Numbered from the stretch's first letter, positions 39,145 through 49,499 are shown. The stretch: DNA of 64,000 nt from Acinetobacter junii CIP 64.5 (GCF_000368765.1 NZ_KB849654.1:395732-459731), one strand, 5' to 3'. The notes: generated from the sequence alone by a model not told the origin. Program-made: numbers and translations.

Positions 39145-40029
39145 TTAGTGGGGATTAAAACCCAACTCGGCACGCCATTTATTTAATAATTCAGTGGTGT
39201 CGTAGTCATTTGGATGAAATTTAGGTCTTAAAAATGCCAGTAAAGTTGGTATCTGACGGGTCATAAAACCTCTATAACCATACATAAATTTCAGCATATA
39301 TTTCGTGTCACGCCACGTTAGTTTTCCATCAGTTTTGAGTAGTTTTGCAGTGAAATAGGATTGGGTAATAAAAATCAGACCCATTGCAATCACAAGTGCT
39401 AGTGATCTCATAAAATAAGCTTTAGCACCTTGACCATACATTGCCTCGTACACATCAAAGGTAACAGCTTTATGTTCATTTTCTTCAACAGCATGCCACA
39501 TCCACAAATGATACATGGTTTCATCCATGAACATCGATTGGATATCTGGATTACTTAATAATTCCTCAGCAATCGTCGAAGTAAAATGCTCTAAAGCACA
39601 TGTTCCAGTTAATCCAATCATTTCTTTGTTGAAACCAAAAGGTTTAAGTAATGTACTGATTACATTAACACCGTAATTGATCACTTTGCCTGTTTGCTCT
39701 TCCATCTTACGAACATCATAACCATAGGCTTGAGCAGATGCATTGAACGCTAAATGCTCTTTAGAATGCATCGCCTCTTGACCAATAAAAGCACTAATTT
39801 CTTTCTGCAAACGAGGGTCAGCTAATTTAGGATCATTTCTAACTGCACGAGTACTGTTTACAAAAAATTGTTCACCTTCAGGAAATAGCGCTGATAAAGC
39901 AGTCATAAAATGTGTGAGTGCAGCATCACCATTTGCCCAATATCGAGGCACATCACCAAACTCAAAATCCATTCGACGTACAGGGAAACTAGCGCCAGCA
40001 CGATTTGAAATATTGACTTTAGCATTCAT
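39145..40029 (-). CDS. predicted metal-dependent hydrolase, PF10118-like (copy 1)
   Basis: Product of 294 aa. Two Glu/His-rich motifs, IGQEAMHSKEHLAFN and WHAVEENEHKAVTFDVYE, plus GTCALEHFT, look like a helical di-metal site of ExxH type. A hydrophobic span near residue 205-225 (ALVIAMGLIFITQSYF) suggests membrane contact. About 65% identical by eye to the next gene (same MNAKVNISNRAGASFPVRRM start). The physiological substrate is not known. Preceded by direct repeats at 40114-40146. Confidence 0.85.
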   Translation of the reverse strand: MNAKVNISNRAGASFPVRRMDFEFGDVPRYWANGDAALTHFMTALSALFPEGEQFFVNSTRAVRNDPKLADPRLQKEISAFIGQEAMHSKEHLAFNASAQAYGYDVRKMEEQTGKVINYGVNVISTLLKPFGFNKEMIGLTGTCALEHFTSTIAEELLSNPDIQSMFMDETMYHLWMWHAVEENEHKAVTFDVYEAMYGQGAKAYFMRSLALVIAMGLIFITQSYFTAKLLKTDGKLTWRDTKYMLKFMYGYRGFMTRQIPTLLAFLRPKFHPNDYDTTELLNKWRAELGFNPH

Positions 40030-40113
40030 ACCTTATTCTCCTTAATGATGAATCCATTCTTTGTTTTTATCCATTCTTATTTTATACGCTGTTTATCATG
40101 CTTTAATTAAGTG

Positions 40114-40146
40114 CAGATAAGGTCATAAAAGCATCATCTTAGGACA
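40114..40146. promoter_or_regulatory. 21-bp-spaced direct repeats upstream of hydrolase copy 1
   Basis: CAGATAAGGTCA (40114-40125) and CATCTTAGGACA (40135-40146) start exactly 21 bp apart, 85-117 bp before the start codon. They are degenerate copies of the exact pair before copy 2, at a similar distance. The flank TTAATTAAGTGCAG is also shared with copy 2. Confidence 0.5.
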
Positions 40147-40182
40147 TGTCTTCAAGTTTTTATGAAAATATTTAAAATAGAA

Positions 40183-40204
40183 AAAGGGCAAATTCATGCC
40201 CTTT
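40183..40204 (-). terminator. terminator after second metal-dependent hydrolase gene
   Basis: Arms AAAGGGCA (40183-40190) and TGCCCTTT (40197-40204), with T-rich tail on the minus strand (TTTTTCTATTTT). Confidence 0.75.
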
Positions 40205-40234
40205 AAAAACAAACAGTATTGAAGAAAATAAGGC

Positions 40235-41116
40235 TTACAAACCTAATTTCGCTTTCCAATCTTTTAATAATTGAACTGTATCTAAATCATTCGGATGGAA
40301 CCGTGGTTTAAAGTACGCCAGCATTTCTCCTGCCATTCCTGCGATGATCCCTTTTGATGGACTATAACCATACTTATAAATCATTCCCAACTCTTTAAGA
40401 TTTAGCTTTTTATCTTGTTTAAGCAAACGTAAAGTGAAGTATGACTGAAGAATAAAAATTAAAGTCATGGCAAATATGAGCGCTGTTGTACGTAAGCTGT
40501 ATGCTTTAATTCCTGTGCCAAAAACAGACTCATATACATCATATGCAACTGCTTTATGCTCATTCTCCTCAACCGCATGCCAGAACCACATATAAGACAT
40601 TGTGTCATCTGTCATCAAATCTTGGATATGCTTATTACGCAATAATTCAGATGCAATCGTCGCTGTAAAATGCTCTAGAGCAGTCGTAGCTGTGAGATCA
40701 ACCATCTCACGTGTCATACCAAAAGGTTTTACGATTTTCGAAAAATTATTTAAGGCAAATTGAATGTAACAACCTGTAATTTGTTCTAAGGCTCTTACAT
40801 CATGACCGTATTTTTGAGCAGAAGCATTGAAATTAACATGCTCTTGAGTATGCATTGCTTCTTGACCAATAAACGCACTAATCTCTTTTTGCAGCTCTTC
40901 ATTCTCTTTAATCGCTGGGTGATAACGCACAGCACGAACTGAATCAATAAATAATTTCTCACCATCTGGAAATAAAGCAGATAATGCAGTCATAAAATGT
41001 GTAAGACCTGCTGAGCCACTCATCCAGTATTCAGGTACTTGATCAAAATCAAAATTCATACGACGTACTGGGAAACTTGCACCTGCACGATTTGAAATAT
41101 TTACTTTAGCATTCAT
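40235..41116 (-). CDS. predicted metal-dependent hydrolase, PF10118-like (copy 2)
   Basis: Product of 293 aa, tandem paralogue of copy 1 with the same metal motifs (IGQEAMHTQEHVNFN, TALEHFTATIA, WHAVEENEHKAVAYDVYE) and the same C-terminal PRFHPNDLDTVQLLKDWKAKLG block. A gap of 205 bp with its own terminator separates the two, so each is transcribed alone. Upstream lies an exact 12-base direct repeat. Function unknown; may act on lipids or hydrophobic substrates since a membrane span is present (inference). Confidence 0.85.
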   Translation of the reverse strand: MNAKVNISNRAGASFPVRRMNFDFDQVPEYWMSGSAGLTHFMTALSALFPDGEKLFIDSVRAVRYHPAIKENEELQKEISAFIGQEAMHTQEHVNFNASAQKYGHDVRALEQITGCYIQFALNNFSKIVKPFGMTREMVDLTATTALEHFTATIASELLRNKHIQDLMTDDTMSYMWFWHAVEENEHKAVAYDVYESVFGTGIKAYSLRTTALIFAMTLIFILQSYFTLRLLKQDKKLNLKELGMIYKYGYSPSKGIIAGMAGEMLAYFKPRFHPNDLDTVQLLKDWKAKLGL

Positions 41117-41210
41117 GCCGCCTACTCCTTTTCAGTGAACTTTTTTCACTGAGCACTTTTGTTCGTTTTCTTGAGTTTTATATTAGGTTTTTATATGGAT
41201 TAATTAAATG

Positions 41211-41243
41211 CAGTTTGGGACAGCAAAGTATCAGTTTGGGACA
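41211..41243. promoter_or_regulatory. exact 12-base direct repeat, 21-bp period, upstream of hydrolase copy 2
   Basis: CAGTTTGGGACA occurs at 41211-41222 and 41232-41243. The 21-bp period is two turns of DNA, as in AraC/XylS-type activator sites. It lies 95-127 bp before the start codon (on the minus strand it reads TGTCCCAAACTG twice). Confidence 0.65.
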
Positions 41244-41275
41244 CTATTCAATAAAATTGTCAAACAATTGATATA

Positions 41276-41303
41276 AAAAAACACCCCATAAGGGGTGTTT
41301 TTT
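41276..41303. terminator. terminator after tuf
   Basis: Stem ACACCCC/GGGGTGT with T-runs on both sides; ends the str operon on the minus strand. Confidence 0.9.
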
Positions 41304-41319
41304 TGATCACTCTAGGCGA

Positions 41320-42510
41320 TTATGCAGTTACTTTAGCAACAACACCAGCACCTACAGTACGACCACCTTCACGGATCGCAAAACGTAGACCTGGGTCCAT
41401 TGCGATCGGGTGGATTAACTCTACTGACATTTCTACGTTGTCACCAGGCATTACCATTTCTACGCCATCTTGTAATTTGATCGCGCCAGTTACGTCAGTT
41501 GTACGGAAGTAGAACTGTGGACGGTAACCGTTAAGGAATGGAGTATGACGACCACCTTCTTCTTTAGAAAGTACGTATACTTCTGCATCGAATTTAGTGT
41601 GCGGCTTGATTGTACCTGGTTTAGCAAGTACTTGACCACGTTGTACGTCTTCACGCTTAGTACCACGAAGTAAGATACCACAGTTCTCACCCGCACGACC
41701 TTCGTCAAGAAGTTTACGGAACATTTCAACACCAGTAACTGTAGTCGTTTGAGTATCACGGATACCAACGATTTCAACAGACTCACCAACTTTGATGATA
41801 CCAGCTTCTACACGACCAGTTACTACTGTACCACGACCAGAGATAGAGAATACGTCTTCGATTGGCATCAAGAATGCTTTATCGATTGCACGCTCTGGTT
41901 CTGGGATGTAAGAGTCAAGCGCTTCTACAAGTGCAAGAACAGAAGCTTCACCGTAAGGACCGTCGTTACCGTTTAATGCTTGAAGAGCTGAACCACGGAT
42001 GATTGGAGTGTCATCACCTGGGAAGTCATAAGTAGAAAGAAGTTCACGAACTTCCATTTCTACTAATTCAAGTAATTCTTCATCATCAACAAGGTCACAC
42101 TTGTTTAAGAATACGATGATGTAAGGTACACCTACCTGACGAGAAAGAAGGATGTGTTCACGAGTTTGTGGCATTGGACCATCAGTCGCAGCACATACAA
42201 GGATCGCGCCGTCCATCTGAGCAGCACCAGTAATCATGTTTTTAACATAATCGGCGTGGCCCGGGCAGTCTACGTGAGCGTAGTGACGGATTGGAGAATC
42301 GTATTCTACGTGTGATGTATTAATTGTAATACCACGTGCTTTTTCTTCAGGAGCAGAGTCGATTTGTGAGTAATCTTTCGCTTCACCGCCGTAAGTTTTT
42401 GCACAAATTGTTGCAATCGCAGCAGTTAAAGTTGTTTTACCATGGTCAACGTGACCAATTGTACCCACGTTTACGTGTGGTTTATTACGTTCAAACTTGG
42501 CTTTAGCCAT
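41320..42510 (-). CDS. tuf: elongation factor Tu
   Basis: Product of 396 aa. GTPase motifs: [15 protein letters not shown] (effector), [10 protein letters not shown] and NKCDLVDD, followed by domains 2 and 3 ([12 protein letters not shown], and [16 protein letters not shown] at the end). Delivers aminoacyl-tRNA to the ribosome. Last gene of the str operon, 92 nt after fusA, with a terminator after it. A second tuf copy elsewhere is likely in this genus but not visible. Confidence 0.99.
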   Translation of the reverse strand: MAKAKFERNKPHVNVGTIGHVDHGKTTLTAAIATICAKTYGGEAKDYSQIDSAPEEKARGITINTSHVEYDSPIRHYAHVDCPGHADYVKNMITGAAQMDGAILVCAATDGPMPQTREHILLSRQVGVPYIIVFLNKCDLVDDEELLELVEMEVRELLSTYDFPGDDTPIIRGSALQALNGNDGPYGEASVLALVEALDSYIPEPERAIDKAFLMPIEDVFSISGRGTVVTGRVEAGIIKVGESVEIVGIRDTQTTTVTGVEMFRKLLDEGRAGENCGILLRGTKREDVQRGQVLAKPGTIKPHTKFDAEVYVLSKEEGGRHTPFLNGYRPQFYFRTTDVTGAIKLQDGVEMVMPGDNVEMSVELIHPIAMDPGLRFAIREGGRTVGAGVVAKVTA

Positions 42511-42602
42511 GATGATCTTCCTTTATAAACTGCTCATGAGGGTCGCTCATGAGCGCTTGGTTTTTAACTAAATTTTAGTTGGGTAATATAGTAATCGAAA
42601 GA

Positions 42603-44741
42603 TTACTCGTCGTCACCTTTTTTACCGCCAGCTTGGAACTTAGCGATGATGCCTTCAGCCACGTTACGTGGAGTTTCAGCGTACTTAGCGAATTCCATAG
42701 AATAAGTAGCACGACCTTGAGACATAGAACGCATTTGAGTAGCGTAACCAAACATCTCAGCTAATGGAACTTCTGCTTTAATTGCTTTTGTTCCACCAGG
42801 AAGATCGTCCATACCTTGAACCATACCACGACGACGGTTTAAGTCACCCATGATATCGCCCATGTAGTCTTCTGGAGTTTCTACTTCAACTTTCATGATA
42901 GGTTCAAGAAGAATTGGATCTGCTTTCATGAAACCATCACGGAACGCATAAGAACCAGCCATTTTGAACGACAATTCATCAGAGTCGACATCGTGGTAAG
43001 AACCGTCAAAAAGAACAGCTTTAACGCCTACAACTGGGTAACCAGCCAAGACACCATTCTTCATACGCTCTTGAATACCTTTATCAACTGCACCGAAGAA
43101 TTCTTTTGGTACTACACCACCAACAACTTCTTCAGCGAATTCGTATTCTTTACCAGCAGCTTCAACATCAAGTGGCTCTAAACGAATATATACATGACCG
43201 AATTTACCTTTACCACCTGTTTGACGTACGAATTTACCTTCTTGCTCAACAGTTTTCTTAATCGTTTCACGATAAGCAACCATTGGTTTACCGATATTCG
43301 CTTCAACACCGAACTCACGTTTCATACGGTCAACGATGATGTCAAGGTGAAGCTCACCCATACCAGCAATAATTGTTTGACCAGATTCTTCGTCAGTACG
43401 TACACGGAACGATGGATCTTCTTTCGCCAAACGACCTAAAGCAATTGACATTTTTTCTTGGTCAGCTTTAGTTTTTGGTTCAACAGCCAATGAAATTACT
43501 GGCTCAGGGAATTCCATACGCTCAAGTGTAATGATGTTTTTCTCATCACATAATGTATCACCAGTTGTAACGTCTTTAAGACCTACACACGCTGCGATAT
43601 CACCTGCACGGATTTCATCAAGATCTTGACGCTCATTCGCATGCATTTGCACGATACGACCGATACGTTCACGCTTAGACTTAACTGGGTTATATACTGG
43701 GTCACCTTGTTTAAGAACACCAGAATAAACACGTACGAAAGTTAAGTTACCTACGAATTTGTCGTTCATGATTTTGAACGCAAGCGCAGAGAACGGAGCT
43801 TCGTCAGATGCTTCACGAGATGCTTTAGTTTCAGCTTTATCGTCAAGGATACCTTCGATCGCTTTAACTTCTGTTGGCGATGGTAAGAATTCAATCACAG
43901 CATCCAACATACGTTGAACACCTTTGTTTTTGAATGCTGAACCACAAAGCATCACTTGGATTTCAGATGCTAATGTACGAGCACGTAGACCTGCAACGAT
44001 GTCTTCTTTAGAAAGATCACCCTCTTCAAGGTACTTGTCCATTAACTCTTCAGAAGCTTCAGCAGCCGCTTCAACCATGTTAGTACGCCATTCGTTAGCA
44101 GTATCAACTAGGTCAGCAGGAATCTCACCATATTCAAACTTCATACCTTGAGATGGTTCATCCCAGATAATCGCTTTCATTTCGATAAGATCTACAACAC
44201 CTGCAAATGTATCTTCTGCACCGATTGGTACAACGATAGGTACAGGGTTACCGCCTAAACGAGTTTTAACTTGCTCTACAGCACGGAAGAAGTTTGCACC
44301 AGTACGGTCCATCTTGTTCACGAATGCTAAACGAGGCACTTTATATTTGTTAGCTTGACGCCATACAGTTTCAGACTGAGGTTGAACACCACCAACAGCA
44401 CAGTAAACCATGCACGCGCCGTCAAGAACACGCATAGAACGCTCAACTTCAATTGTGAAGTCAACGTGTCCCGGTGTATCAATTACGTTGATACGGTGTT
44501 GTTCGAATTGGTTGCCCATACCAGACCAGAAACAAGTCGTAGCAGCAGAAGTAATGGTAATACCACGCTCTTGCTCTTGTTCCATCCAGTCCATTGTTGC
44601 TGCACCGTCGTGTACTTCACCAATTTTGTGAGATACACCTGTGTAGAACAAGATACGTTCAGTTGTAGTTGTTTTACCTGCGTCAATGTGCGCAGAAATA
44701 CCAATGTTACGGTAACGAGTAATCGGGGTTTGGCGAGCCAT
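42603..44741 (-). CDS. fusA: elongation factor G
   Basis: Product of 712 aa. GTPase motifs [38 protein letters not shown] and [10 protein letters not shown], then domains III-V with [16 protein letters not shown] and [16 protein letters not shown]. Catalyses translocation. Third gene of the str operon. 178 bp separate it from rpsG; this gap contains a 20-codon ORF and a hairpin. Antisense reading frames within it are shadows. Confidence 0.99.
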   Translation of the reverse strand: MARQTPITRYRNIGISAHIDAGKTTTTERILFYTGVSHKIGEVHDGAATMDWMEQEQERGITITSAATTCFWSGMGNQFEQHRINVIDTPGHVDFTIEVERSMRVLDGACMVYCAVGGVQPQSETVWRQANKYKVPRLAFVNKMDRTGANFFRAVEQVKTRLGGNPVPIVVPIGAEDTFAGVVDLIEMKAIIWDEPSQGMKFEYGEIPADLVDTANEWRTNMVEAAAEASEELMDKYLEEGDLSKEDIVAGLRARTLASEIQVMLCGSAFKNKGVQRMLDAVIEFLPSPTEVKAIEGILDDKAETKASREASDEAPFSALAFKIMNDKFVGNLTFVRVYSGVLKQGDPVYNPVKSKRERIGRIVQMHANERQDLDEIRAGDIAACVGLKDVTTGDTLCDEKNIITLERMEFPEPVISLAVEPKTKADQEKMSIALGRLAKEDPSFRVRTDEESGQTIIAGMGELHLDIIVDRMKREFGVEANIGKPMVAYRETIKKTVEQEGKFVRQTGGKGKFGHVYIRLEPLDVEAAGKEYEFAEEVVGGVVPKEFFGAVDKGIQERMKNGVLAGYPVVGVKAVLFDGSYHDVDSDELSFKMAGSYAFRDGFMKADPILLEPIMKVEVETPEDYMGDIMGDLNRRRGMVQGMDDLPGGTKAIKAEVPLAEMFGYATQMRSMSQGRATYSMEFAKYAETPRNVAEGIIAKFQAGGKKGDDE

Positions 44742-44780
44742 GATGTCTTACATTCCTAAATGTTATCTTTAAAACAGGAC

Positions 44781-44799
44781 GCATCAATTAAATTGATGC
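44781..44799. promoter_or_regulatory. palindrome in the fusA leader
   Basis: GCATCAATT and AATTGATGC flank a single base (44781-44799), 40 bp before the fusA start. It can fold as a short hairpin in the mRNA and may regulate fusA translation or processing. No T-run, so not an obvious terminator. Confidence 0.45.
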
Positions 44800-44822
44800 G
44801 CACGAATATCCAAGCAGGCAAC

Positions 44823-44885
44823 TTAAATACCCGCAAAGCTCCCACTTTGATAAAGAGCAATGTTGAATCGAGCTGCTGTACGCAT
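44823..44885 (-). CDS. small ORF of 20 codons between rpsG and fusA
   Basis: ATG at 44885 preceded by AGGAG with 7 bases between, an excellent ribosome-binding site. The product is MRTAARFNIALYQSGSFAGI then TAA. It lies 34 bp after rpsG on the same transcript. It has no obvious domain; it is too short to assign. It could be a leader peptide, a decoy that controls fusA, or a small protein. Its realness needs ribosome profiling or conservation. Confidence 0.45.
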   Translation of the reverse strand: MRTAARFNIALYQSGSFAGI

Positions 44886-44919
44886 GAATATTCTCCTGAT
44901 TAGGGACTGTTTTATCCGT

Positions 44920-45390
44920 TTAGAAACGGTAGTGAGAGAAGGCTTTGTTGGCTTCAGCCATACGATGCACGTCTTCACGTTTTTTGATCGCTGCACCTTT
45001 ACCTTCAGCTGCATCAAGCAACTCACCAGCAAGACGTAAAGCCATCGTTTTTTCAGAACGCTTAGCAGCAGCATCTACTAACCAACGCATTGCTAAGGCA
45101 GTACGACGGGATGGGCGTACTTCCATAGGTACTTGATAAGTAGCACCACCAACACGGCGTGCTTTTACTTCGACCATAGGACGAACTTTTTCAAGAGTAG
45201 TCTCGAAAAATTCAACTGGGTCTACTTTGTTTTTTTCTTGAACACGCTCTAAAGCACCGTAAACGATACCTTCAGCTACAGATTTTTTACCATCTTGCAT
45301 TACGTGGTTCATGAATTTAGCGATTGTTTGGCTGCTAAATTTTGGATCTGGAAGGATCTCACGAGCAGCGACTACGCGACGTCTTGGCAT
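44920..45390 (-). CDS. rpsG: 30S ribosomal protein S7
   Basis: Product of 156 aa. Typical start [17 protein letters not shown], then [29 protein letters not shown] and the C-terminal [20 protein letters not shown]. Assembles the 30S head and in other bacteria represses its own operon by binding the mRNA. 160 bp separates it from rpsL. Confidence 0.99.
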   Translation of the reverse strand: MPRRRVVAAREILPDPKFSSQTIAKFMNHVMQDGKKSVAEGIVYGALERVQEKNKVDPVEFFETTLEKVRPMVEVKARRVGGATYQVPMEVRPSRRTALAMRWLVDAAAKRSEKTMALRLAGELLDAAEGKGAAIKKREDVHRMAEANKAFSHYRF

Positions 45391-45550
45391 TTTAATACAC
45401 CTAATATTATGACACTTCAGGATGATCCAGCAGTTTGTACAAGTGCCATGTACGCTACGCTGGCCTTACTATACGTCGCTTGAATTACAAATCTATGAAG
45501 AATTCAAACAAGCGAAACGCTAAAGGGTTGTTTGGGCTGGTTGCCTAGAA

Positions 45551-45925
45551 TTACTTCTTAGGACGTTTAGCACCGTATTTAGAACGTGACTGGTTACGAT
45601 CTTTCACGCCAGCACAGTCTAAAGAACCACGAACGGTATGGTAACGTACACCTGGTAAGTCTTTAACACGACCACCACGGATTAGAACAACACTGTGCTC
45701 TTGTAAGTTATGACCTTCACCACCGATATAGCTTGATACTTCAAAACCAGAAGTTAAGCGAACACGGCAAACCTTACGCATTGCTGAGTTAGGTTTTTTA
45801 GGAGTAGTCGTATATACACGTGTACATACACCACGACGTTGTGGACAAGCCTTCAACGCAGGAACTTTTGATTTTTCAATCAAAGTTGTACGACCCTTAC
45901 GGATCAACTGATTTGTTGTTGCCAT
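45551..45925 (-). CDS. rpsL: 30S ribosomal protein S12
   Basis: Product of 124 aa. Start [11 protein letters not shown], then [21 protein letters not shown] (with the Lys43 region TPKKP), [21 protein letters not shown] and [19 protein letters not shown]. The streptomycin-related lysines are wild type (TPKKPNS and [12 protein letters not shown]). First gene of the str operon. The promoter is seen upstream at 45989-46017. Confidence 0.99.
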   Translation of the reverse strand: MATTNQLIRKGRTTLIEKSKVPALKACPQRRGVCTRVYTTTPKKPNSAMRKVCRVRLTSGFEVSSYIGGEGHNLQEHSVVLIRGGRVKDLPGVRYHTVRGSLDCAGVKDRNQSRSKYGAKRPKK

Positions 45926-45988
45926 TTGGCAATTCTCCCGTTATTAAACAACCTTAAAAAGAAAAGCACCTCTTTTTAAGGGCACACA

Positions 45989-46017
45989 ATTGTAAGTCAA
46001 GAAGTAAAAATGGTCAA
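45989..46017 (-). promoter_or_regulatory. sigma-70 promoter of the str operon
   Basis: On the minus strand TTGACC (46017-46012), a 17-base spacer, then TACAAT (45994-45989), 64 bp before the rpsL ATG. Confidence 0.75.
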
Positions 46018-46094
46018 CATTGCAGGCTAAAGCAAGTGTCGACCATTTCTAGATTTTTGTTAACTTTTAGATGCTTTTATACATCACATATATA

Positions 46095-47450
46095 TTAGCT
46101 ATGCTTTGTTGATGCAGGCTCAATATCTATTGCCTTTTGTTCGGATAACTGTTCCGTCTCATCAGCCAAGGTGTCATCACCATCTGTCGCTTTAATCGCT
46201 GGTTTTTGTTGAGAATATTCATGTTCTGTTACATGTTGTTCAGCAAGCTTCTGAATACCCTCTTCAACTTTTTCATCTTTTGTTGAATTTTCTATGAGCT
46301 CATCTTTTATCTGAACAGCCACATGAGTGATAACATCATTTTTTAGATTTTCGGCTGGAGCTATTTTACTTGCGACATCAAGTTCTGTTGCCTGTAAAAG
46401 TTTCGGACTTGCTTTTCTTAATAATGCTTCAGCTTTGTAATACGCCTCTAATGGAGAAATCTTTTCATTAGGATGCTCATTTATATAGAATCGCGCCGCA
46501 CCAAATACTGATTGTGATTTATGCCCCACATCTTCTAGAAGTTTCCAGCTATAAAAACCACCGACAACTGCACCCGCGATCGGTGTTAGTTTCCCAATCA
46601 CTGAAGCTTGTGGAATATGATTTAACCACCCCCACTTAAATTGCCCATCAACATCAACCAACCACTTCTTCAACAATTCAACATCATTATTAGAGCCTAA
46701 TAACTGTTGGAAATGTTGCAAATCATGTGTGTCTAACATTGATTGTAAAGCTTTTAAAGCAAGTAATAATGTTTGTTTTTCTGCGACAAGACCTAAATCA
46801 ATTTCTTTAAAAATAAAGGCCACGATATCTTGATCAACTTCTTCAGATAAATCGAAACCATGAGAGCGACCAGTTTGGTAAATCGTGCGTAATGCCAAAA
46901 CGATCGAAGCAGGTATATCGATTGCAGCACCCCAAACTCCAGTAGCACCAGTAATTAATCCCTGAGCAGCTGCAAGTAATTTATTTTGCTCAATGAGTGC
47001 CTGACTTAAACGTTGCGAGCGCCCAGTATCCTGTGTCAACTCAGCAAGATCTTTAACTCCTGCTTCTTCGAGAATCTTTTCAGTCAAAGAACTATTTGAA
47101 CTAAATTCATTCAACCATTGAAATAAATAATCTGAAACTTTTTCACCTAAATCAGGTGAAACAAAAGTCGCCACATTATTTACCTTCGTATAATGCTTAC
47201 CTAGCAATTGATGTGACAATTTAGGAAGTTGTTGACGCAGCATCTGTTGAGGGCTTTCATATTTCTCCACTTCAAATGGACTTTTGAAACGCGCATTTCC
47301 TTCAACAATATTAGATGAATTGGAAAGTTTCGCACCAGATGTTATCGGGGCAACTTGAAGTTTTTGCAATTCAGAGCTGAGCTTTTTAGCCACTCCAAAT
47401 GCTTGGGCAAATAAACCTGAAGTTTGCTTATTTTTAGAATTTGTCATCAA
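46095..47450 (-). CDS. EcsC family protein
   Basis: Product of 451 aa. The central region ITGATGVWGAAIDIPASIVLALRTIYQTGRSHGFDL (cited here in parts: GATGVWGAAIDIPA, LRTIYQTGRSHG) matches the EcsC domain, first known from B. subtilis EcsC. In this family the domain is membrane-associated with a hydrophobic helical hairpin. The C-terminal 100 residues are polar, acidic and repetitive in character. No role is established in Gram-negatives. It is upstream of, and divergent from, fabB with 286 bp between. Confidence 0.8.
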   Translation of the reverse strand: MMTNSKNKQTSGLFAQAFGVAKKLSSELQKLQVAPITSGAKLSNSSNIVEGNARFKSPFEVEKYESPQQMLRQQLPKLSHQLLGKHYTKVNNVATFVSPDLGEKVSDYLFQWLNEFSSNSSLTEKILEEAGVKDLAELTQDTGRSQRLSQALIEQNKLLAAAQGLITGATGVWGAAIDIPASIVLALRTIYQTGRSHGFDLSEEVDQDIVAFIFKEIDLGLVAEKQTLLLALKALQSMLDTHDLQHFQQLLGSNNDVELLKKWLVDVDGQFKWGWLNHIPQASVIGKLTPIAGAVVGGFYSWKLLEDVGHKSQSVFGAARFYINEHPNEKISPLEAYYKAEALLRKASPKLLQATELDVASKIAPAENLKNDVITHVAVQIKDELIENSTKDEKVEEGIQKLAEQHVTEHEYSQQKPAIKATDGDDTLADETEQLSEQKAIDIEPASTKHS

Positions 47451-47736
47451 GTACCTCTATTCTTTAATCTGTGCATTTCTAGGTAAATACTAGGTTGAAT
47501 ACAGATTTATCTCAACTTGAATCTGTATAATTTCATTAGCTTTCACCTTAAGTCGTTCTAAACTTACTAATCTTTACATAACTGAAAATAGACATAATAT
47601 TTGCCATAAGAAATAAAAAACCTTTCTGCTATCATGGTGTCATTCACTCATGAGCCGATTTGATCGTTATTTTCTCCTGATTTTAACTATAGCGATGTTG
47701 TACAAGGCTTAGTATTACCATAAAAGGGAACTGTAA

Positions 47737-48966
47737 ATGAAACGTGTTGTAATCACTGGTATGGGCATCAACTCATGTATCGGTAACTCTTTGGAAGAGG
47801 TTACTCATTCTCTAAAAAATGGAATCTCTGGGACACGTTTTAACCCAACTTATGCTGAACTTAATTTCAAAAGTCATGTGAGCGCAGCAGCTGTTCAAGA
47901 TTTTGATGGCATTGATCGTAAATTGAAACGCTTCATGGGCGTGTGTGCAATGTATGCTTACAATGCCGCTATTGCAGCCGTAGAACATGCAGGTCTCAAA
48001 CAAGAAGACCTAGCTAACAACCCAAGATACGGTATTGCTGGTGGTAGTGGCGGTAACTCAACTGCTTCTGTTGCAGAGATGGTTAAATTACTGGAAGAAA
48101 AAGGTGCACGTAAAATTGGACCTTTCTTTGTTCCACGCAACATGAGTAATACGATTACTGCAAACGTTGGTGTTGCATTAAAACTACAAGGTATTGCTCA
48201 CTCTATTACTAGTGCATGTGCAACTTCTGCTGATGCAATTGGTTATGCTTACAACCTGATTCAATTAGGTAAACAAGATTTAATGCTTGCTGGTGGTGGT
48301 GAAGAAGATCACTGGTCTCAAAGCTTACTTTTTGATGCTATGGGTGCATTGTGTTCTAAATATAACGATACACCAGAAACAGCATCTCGTCCTTATTCAG
48401 CTGACCGTGACGGTTTCGTGATCGCGGGTGGTGGTGGCTTTGTGGTTCTTGAATCACTTGAGCATGCTCAAGCACGCGGTGCGAACATTTTGGCAGAAGT
48501 AGTCGCTTATGCTGCCAACAGTGACGGTGCAGATATGGTTGCTCCATCTGGGGAAGGTGCTACGCGTTGTATCCTCATGGCACTTGATGAAGCAAAACAA
48601 CATGGCATTGAACAAATCGATTATGTCAATACTCACGGGACTTCAACACCTGCAGGTGACGTAACCGAATTAAAAGCAATGGAACGTGCTTTTGGCGAAG
48701 GTAATGTACCTGCACTAAGCTCAACCAAATCAATGACTGGCCACAGTTTGGGTGCAGCAGGTGTACAGGAAGCAATCTACTCTGTACTAATGATGCAAAA
48801 TGACTTCATCGCACCGAACATCAACGTTACAGAACTAGATGAAGGCGCGAAAGGTTTCGATATTGTACTTGAAAAACGTGATGCAAAACTGAATACTGTC
48901 ATGAGTAACAGTTTTGGCTTTGGCGGTGTTAACGCTTGCCTTATTTTCAAGAAGTGGGATGCATAA
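47737..48966 (+). CDS. fabB: 3-oxoacyl-ACP synthase I, FabB-like
   Basis: Product of 409 aa. Thiolase-fold condensing enzyme with the active-site cysteine in TSACATSAD, His in NTHGTSTPAGD and GHSLGAAGVQEA, and KSMTGHS. The length and N-terminal RVVITGMGINSCIGNS favour FabB over FabF. It elongates unsaturated intermediates in fatty acid synthesis. GGGAA is upstream. hemJ follows after 18 nt. Confidence 0.93.
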   Translation: MKRVVITGMGINSCIGNSLEEVTHSLKNGISGTRFNPTYAELNFKSHVSAAAVQDFDGIDRKLKRFMGVCAMYAYNAAIAAVEHAGLKQEDLANNPRYGIAGGSGGNSTASVAEMVKLLEEKGARKIGPFFVPRNMSNTITANVGVALKLQGIAHSITSACATSADAIGYAYNLIQLGKQDLMLAGGGEEDHWSQSLLFDAMGALCSKYNDTPETASRPYSADRDGFVIAGGGGFVVLESLEHAQARGANILAEVVAYAANSDGADMVAPSGEGATRCILMALDEAKQHGIEQIDYVNTHGTSTPAGDVTELKAMERAFGEGNVPALSSTKSMTGHSLGAAGVQEAIYSVLMMQNDFIAPNINVTELDEGAKGFDIVLEKRDAKLNTVMSNSFGFGGVNACLIFKKWDA

Positions 48967-48984
48967 TCCCACATAGGATTATCG

Positions 48985-49437
48985 ATGGATGCACCTTCTG
49001 ATGCTTTCTTGTGGGTAAAAGCATTACATATTATTGCTGTGGTGTGTTGGTTCGCTGCGTTGTTCTATCTACCACGGCTTTATGTTTATCATGCGATGAG
49101 TGAGGATGCTGTAAGTCATCAACGCTTTGAAGTAATGGAACGTAAGTTATATCGTGGCATCATGTGGCCATCAATGATTGCCACGCTTGTGACTGCCCAT
49201 TTCCTTGTGGATTGGGGTGATGCCACTCGCCATTATCATGAAGCCTTATGGTTTTATCTTAAAGTGGCTTTAGTCGGACTCCTAGTCATTTACCATCTTG
49301 TATGTGGCTATTACCGAAAGAAACTCATCGGGAATGCACATTATAAATCTCATAAGTTTTGGCGCTTCTTTAATGAAATGCCAACAGTGATTTTATTTGC
49401 AGTTGTCATTCTCGTTGTTGTAAAGCCTCAGTTTTAA
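48985..49437 (+). CDS. hemJ: protoporphyrinogen IX oxidase HemJ
   Basis: Product of 150 aa, four membrane spans. N-terminal WVKALHIIAVVCWFAALFYLPRLYVYH and C-terminal FFNEMPTVILFAVVILVVVKP are the HemJ (UPF0093) signature. The His residue in KALHII and the following His in LYVYH probably bind heme. Converts protoporphyrinogen IX to protoporphyrin IX, the penultimate heme step, replacing HemG/HemY. The stop codon is inside the following terminator stem. In operon with fabB. Confidence 0.95.
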   Translation: MDAPSDAFLWVKALHIIAVVCWFAALFYLPRLYVYHAMSEDAVSHQRFEVMERKLYRGIMWPSMIATLVTAHFLVDWGDATRHYHEALWFYLKVALVGLLVIYHLVCGYYRKKLIGNAHYKSHKFWRFFNEMPTVILFAVVILVVVKPQF

Positions 49438-49452
49438 CTGGGGCTTTTTTTA
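49422..49452 (+). terminator. terminator overlapping the hemJ stop
   Basis: AAGCCTCAGTT pairs with AACTGGGGCTT (one G-U pair), followed by seven T; the hemJ TAA (49435-49437) is within it. Confidence 0.8.
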
Positions 49453-49499
49453 TTTGAATTGAGGTCATATTTTTAATCAAATACAATTATAGAACTCAA

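Noticed and set aside
41749..44759. Several plus-strand frames across tuf and fusA
   Set aside because: They are shadows of strongly biased codons in the opposite-strand elongation factor genes.
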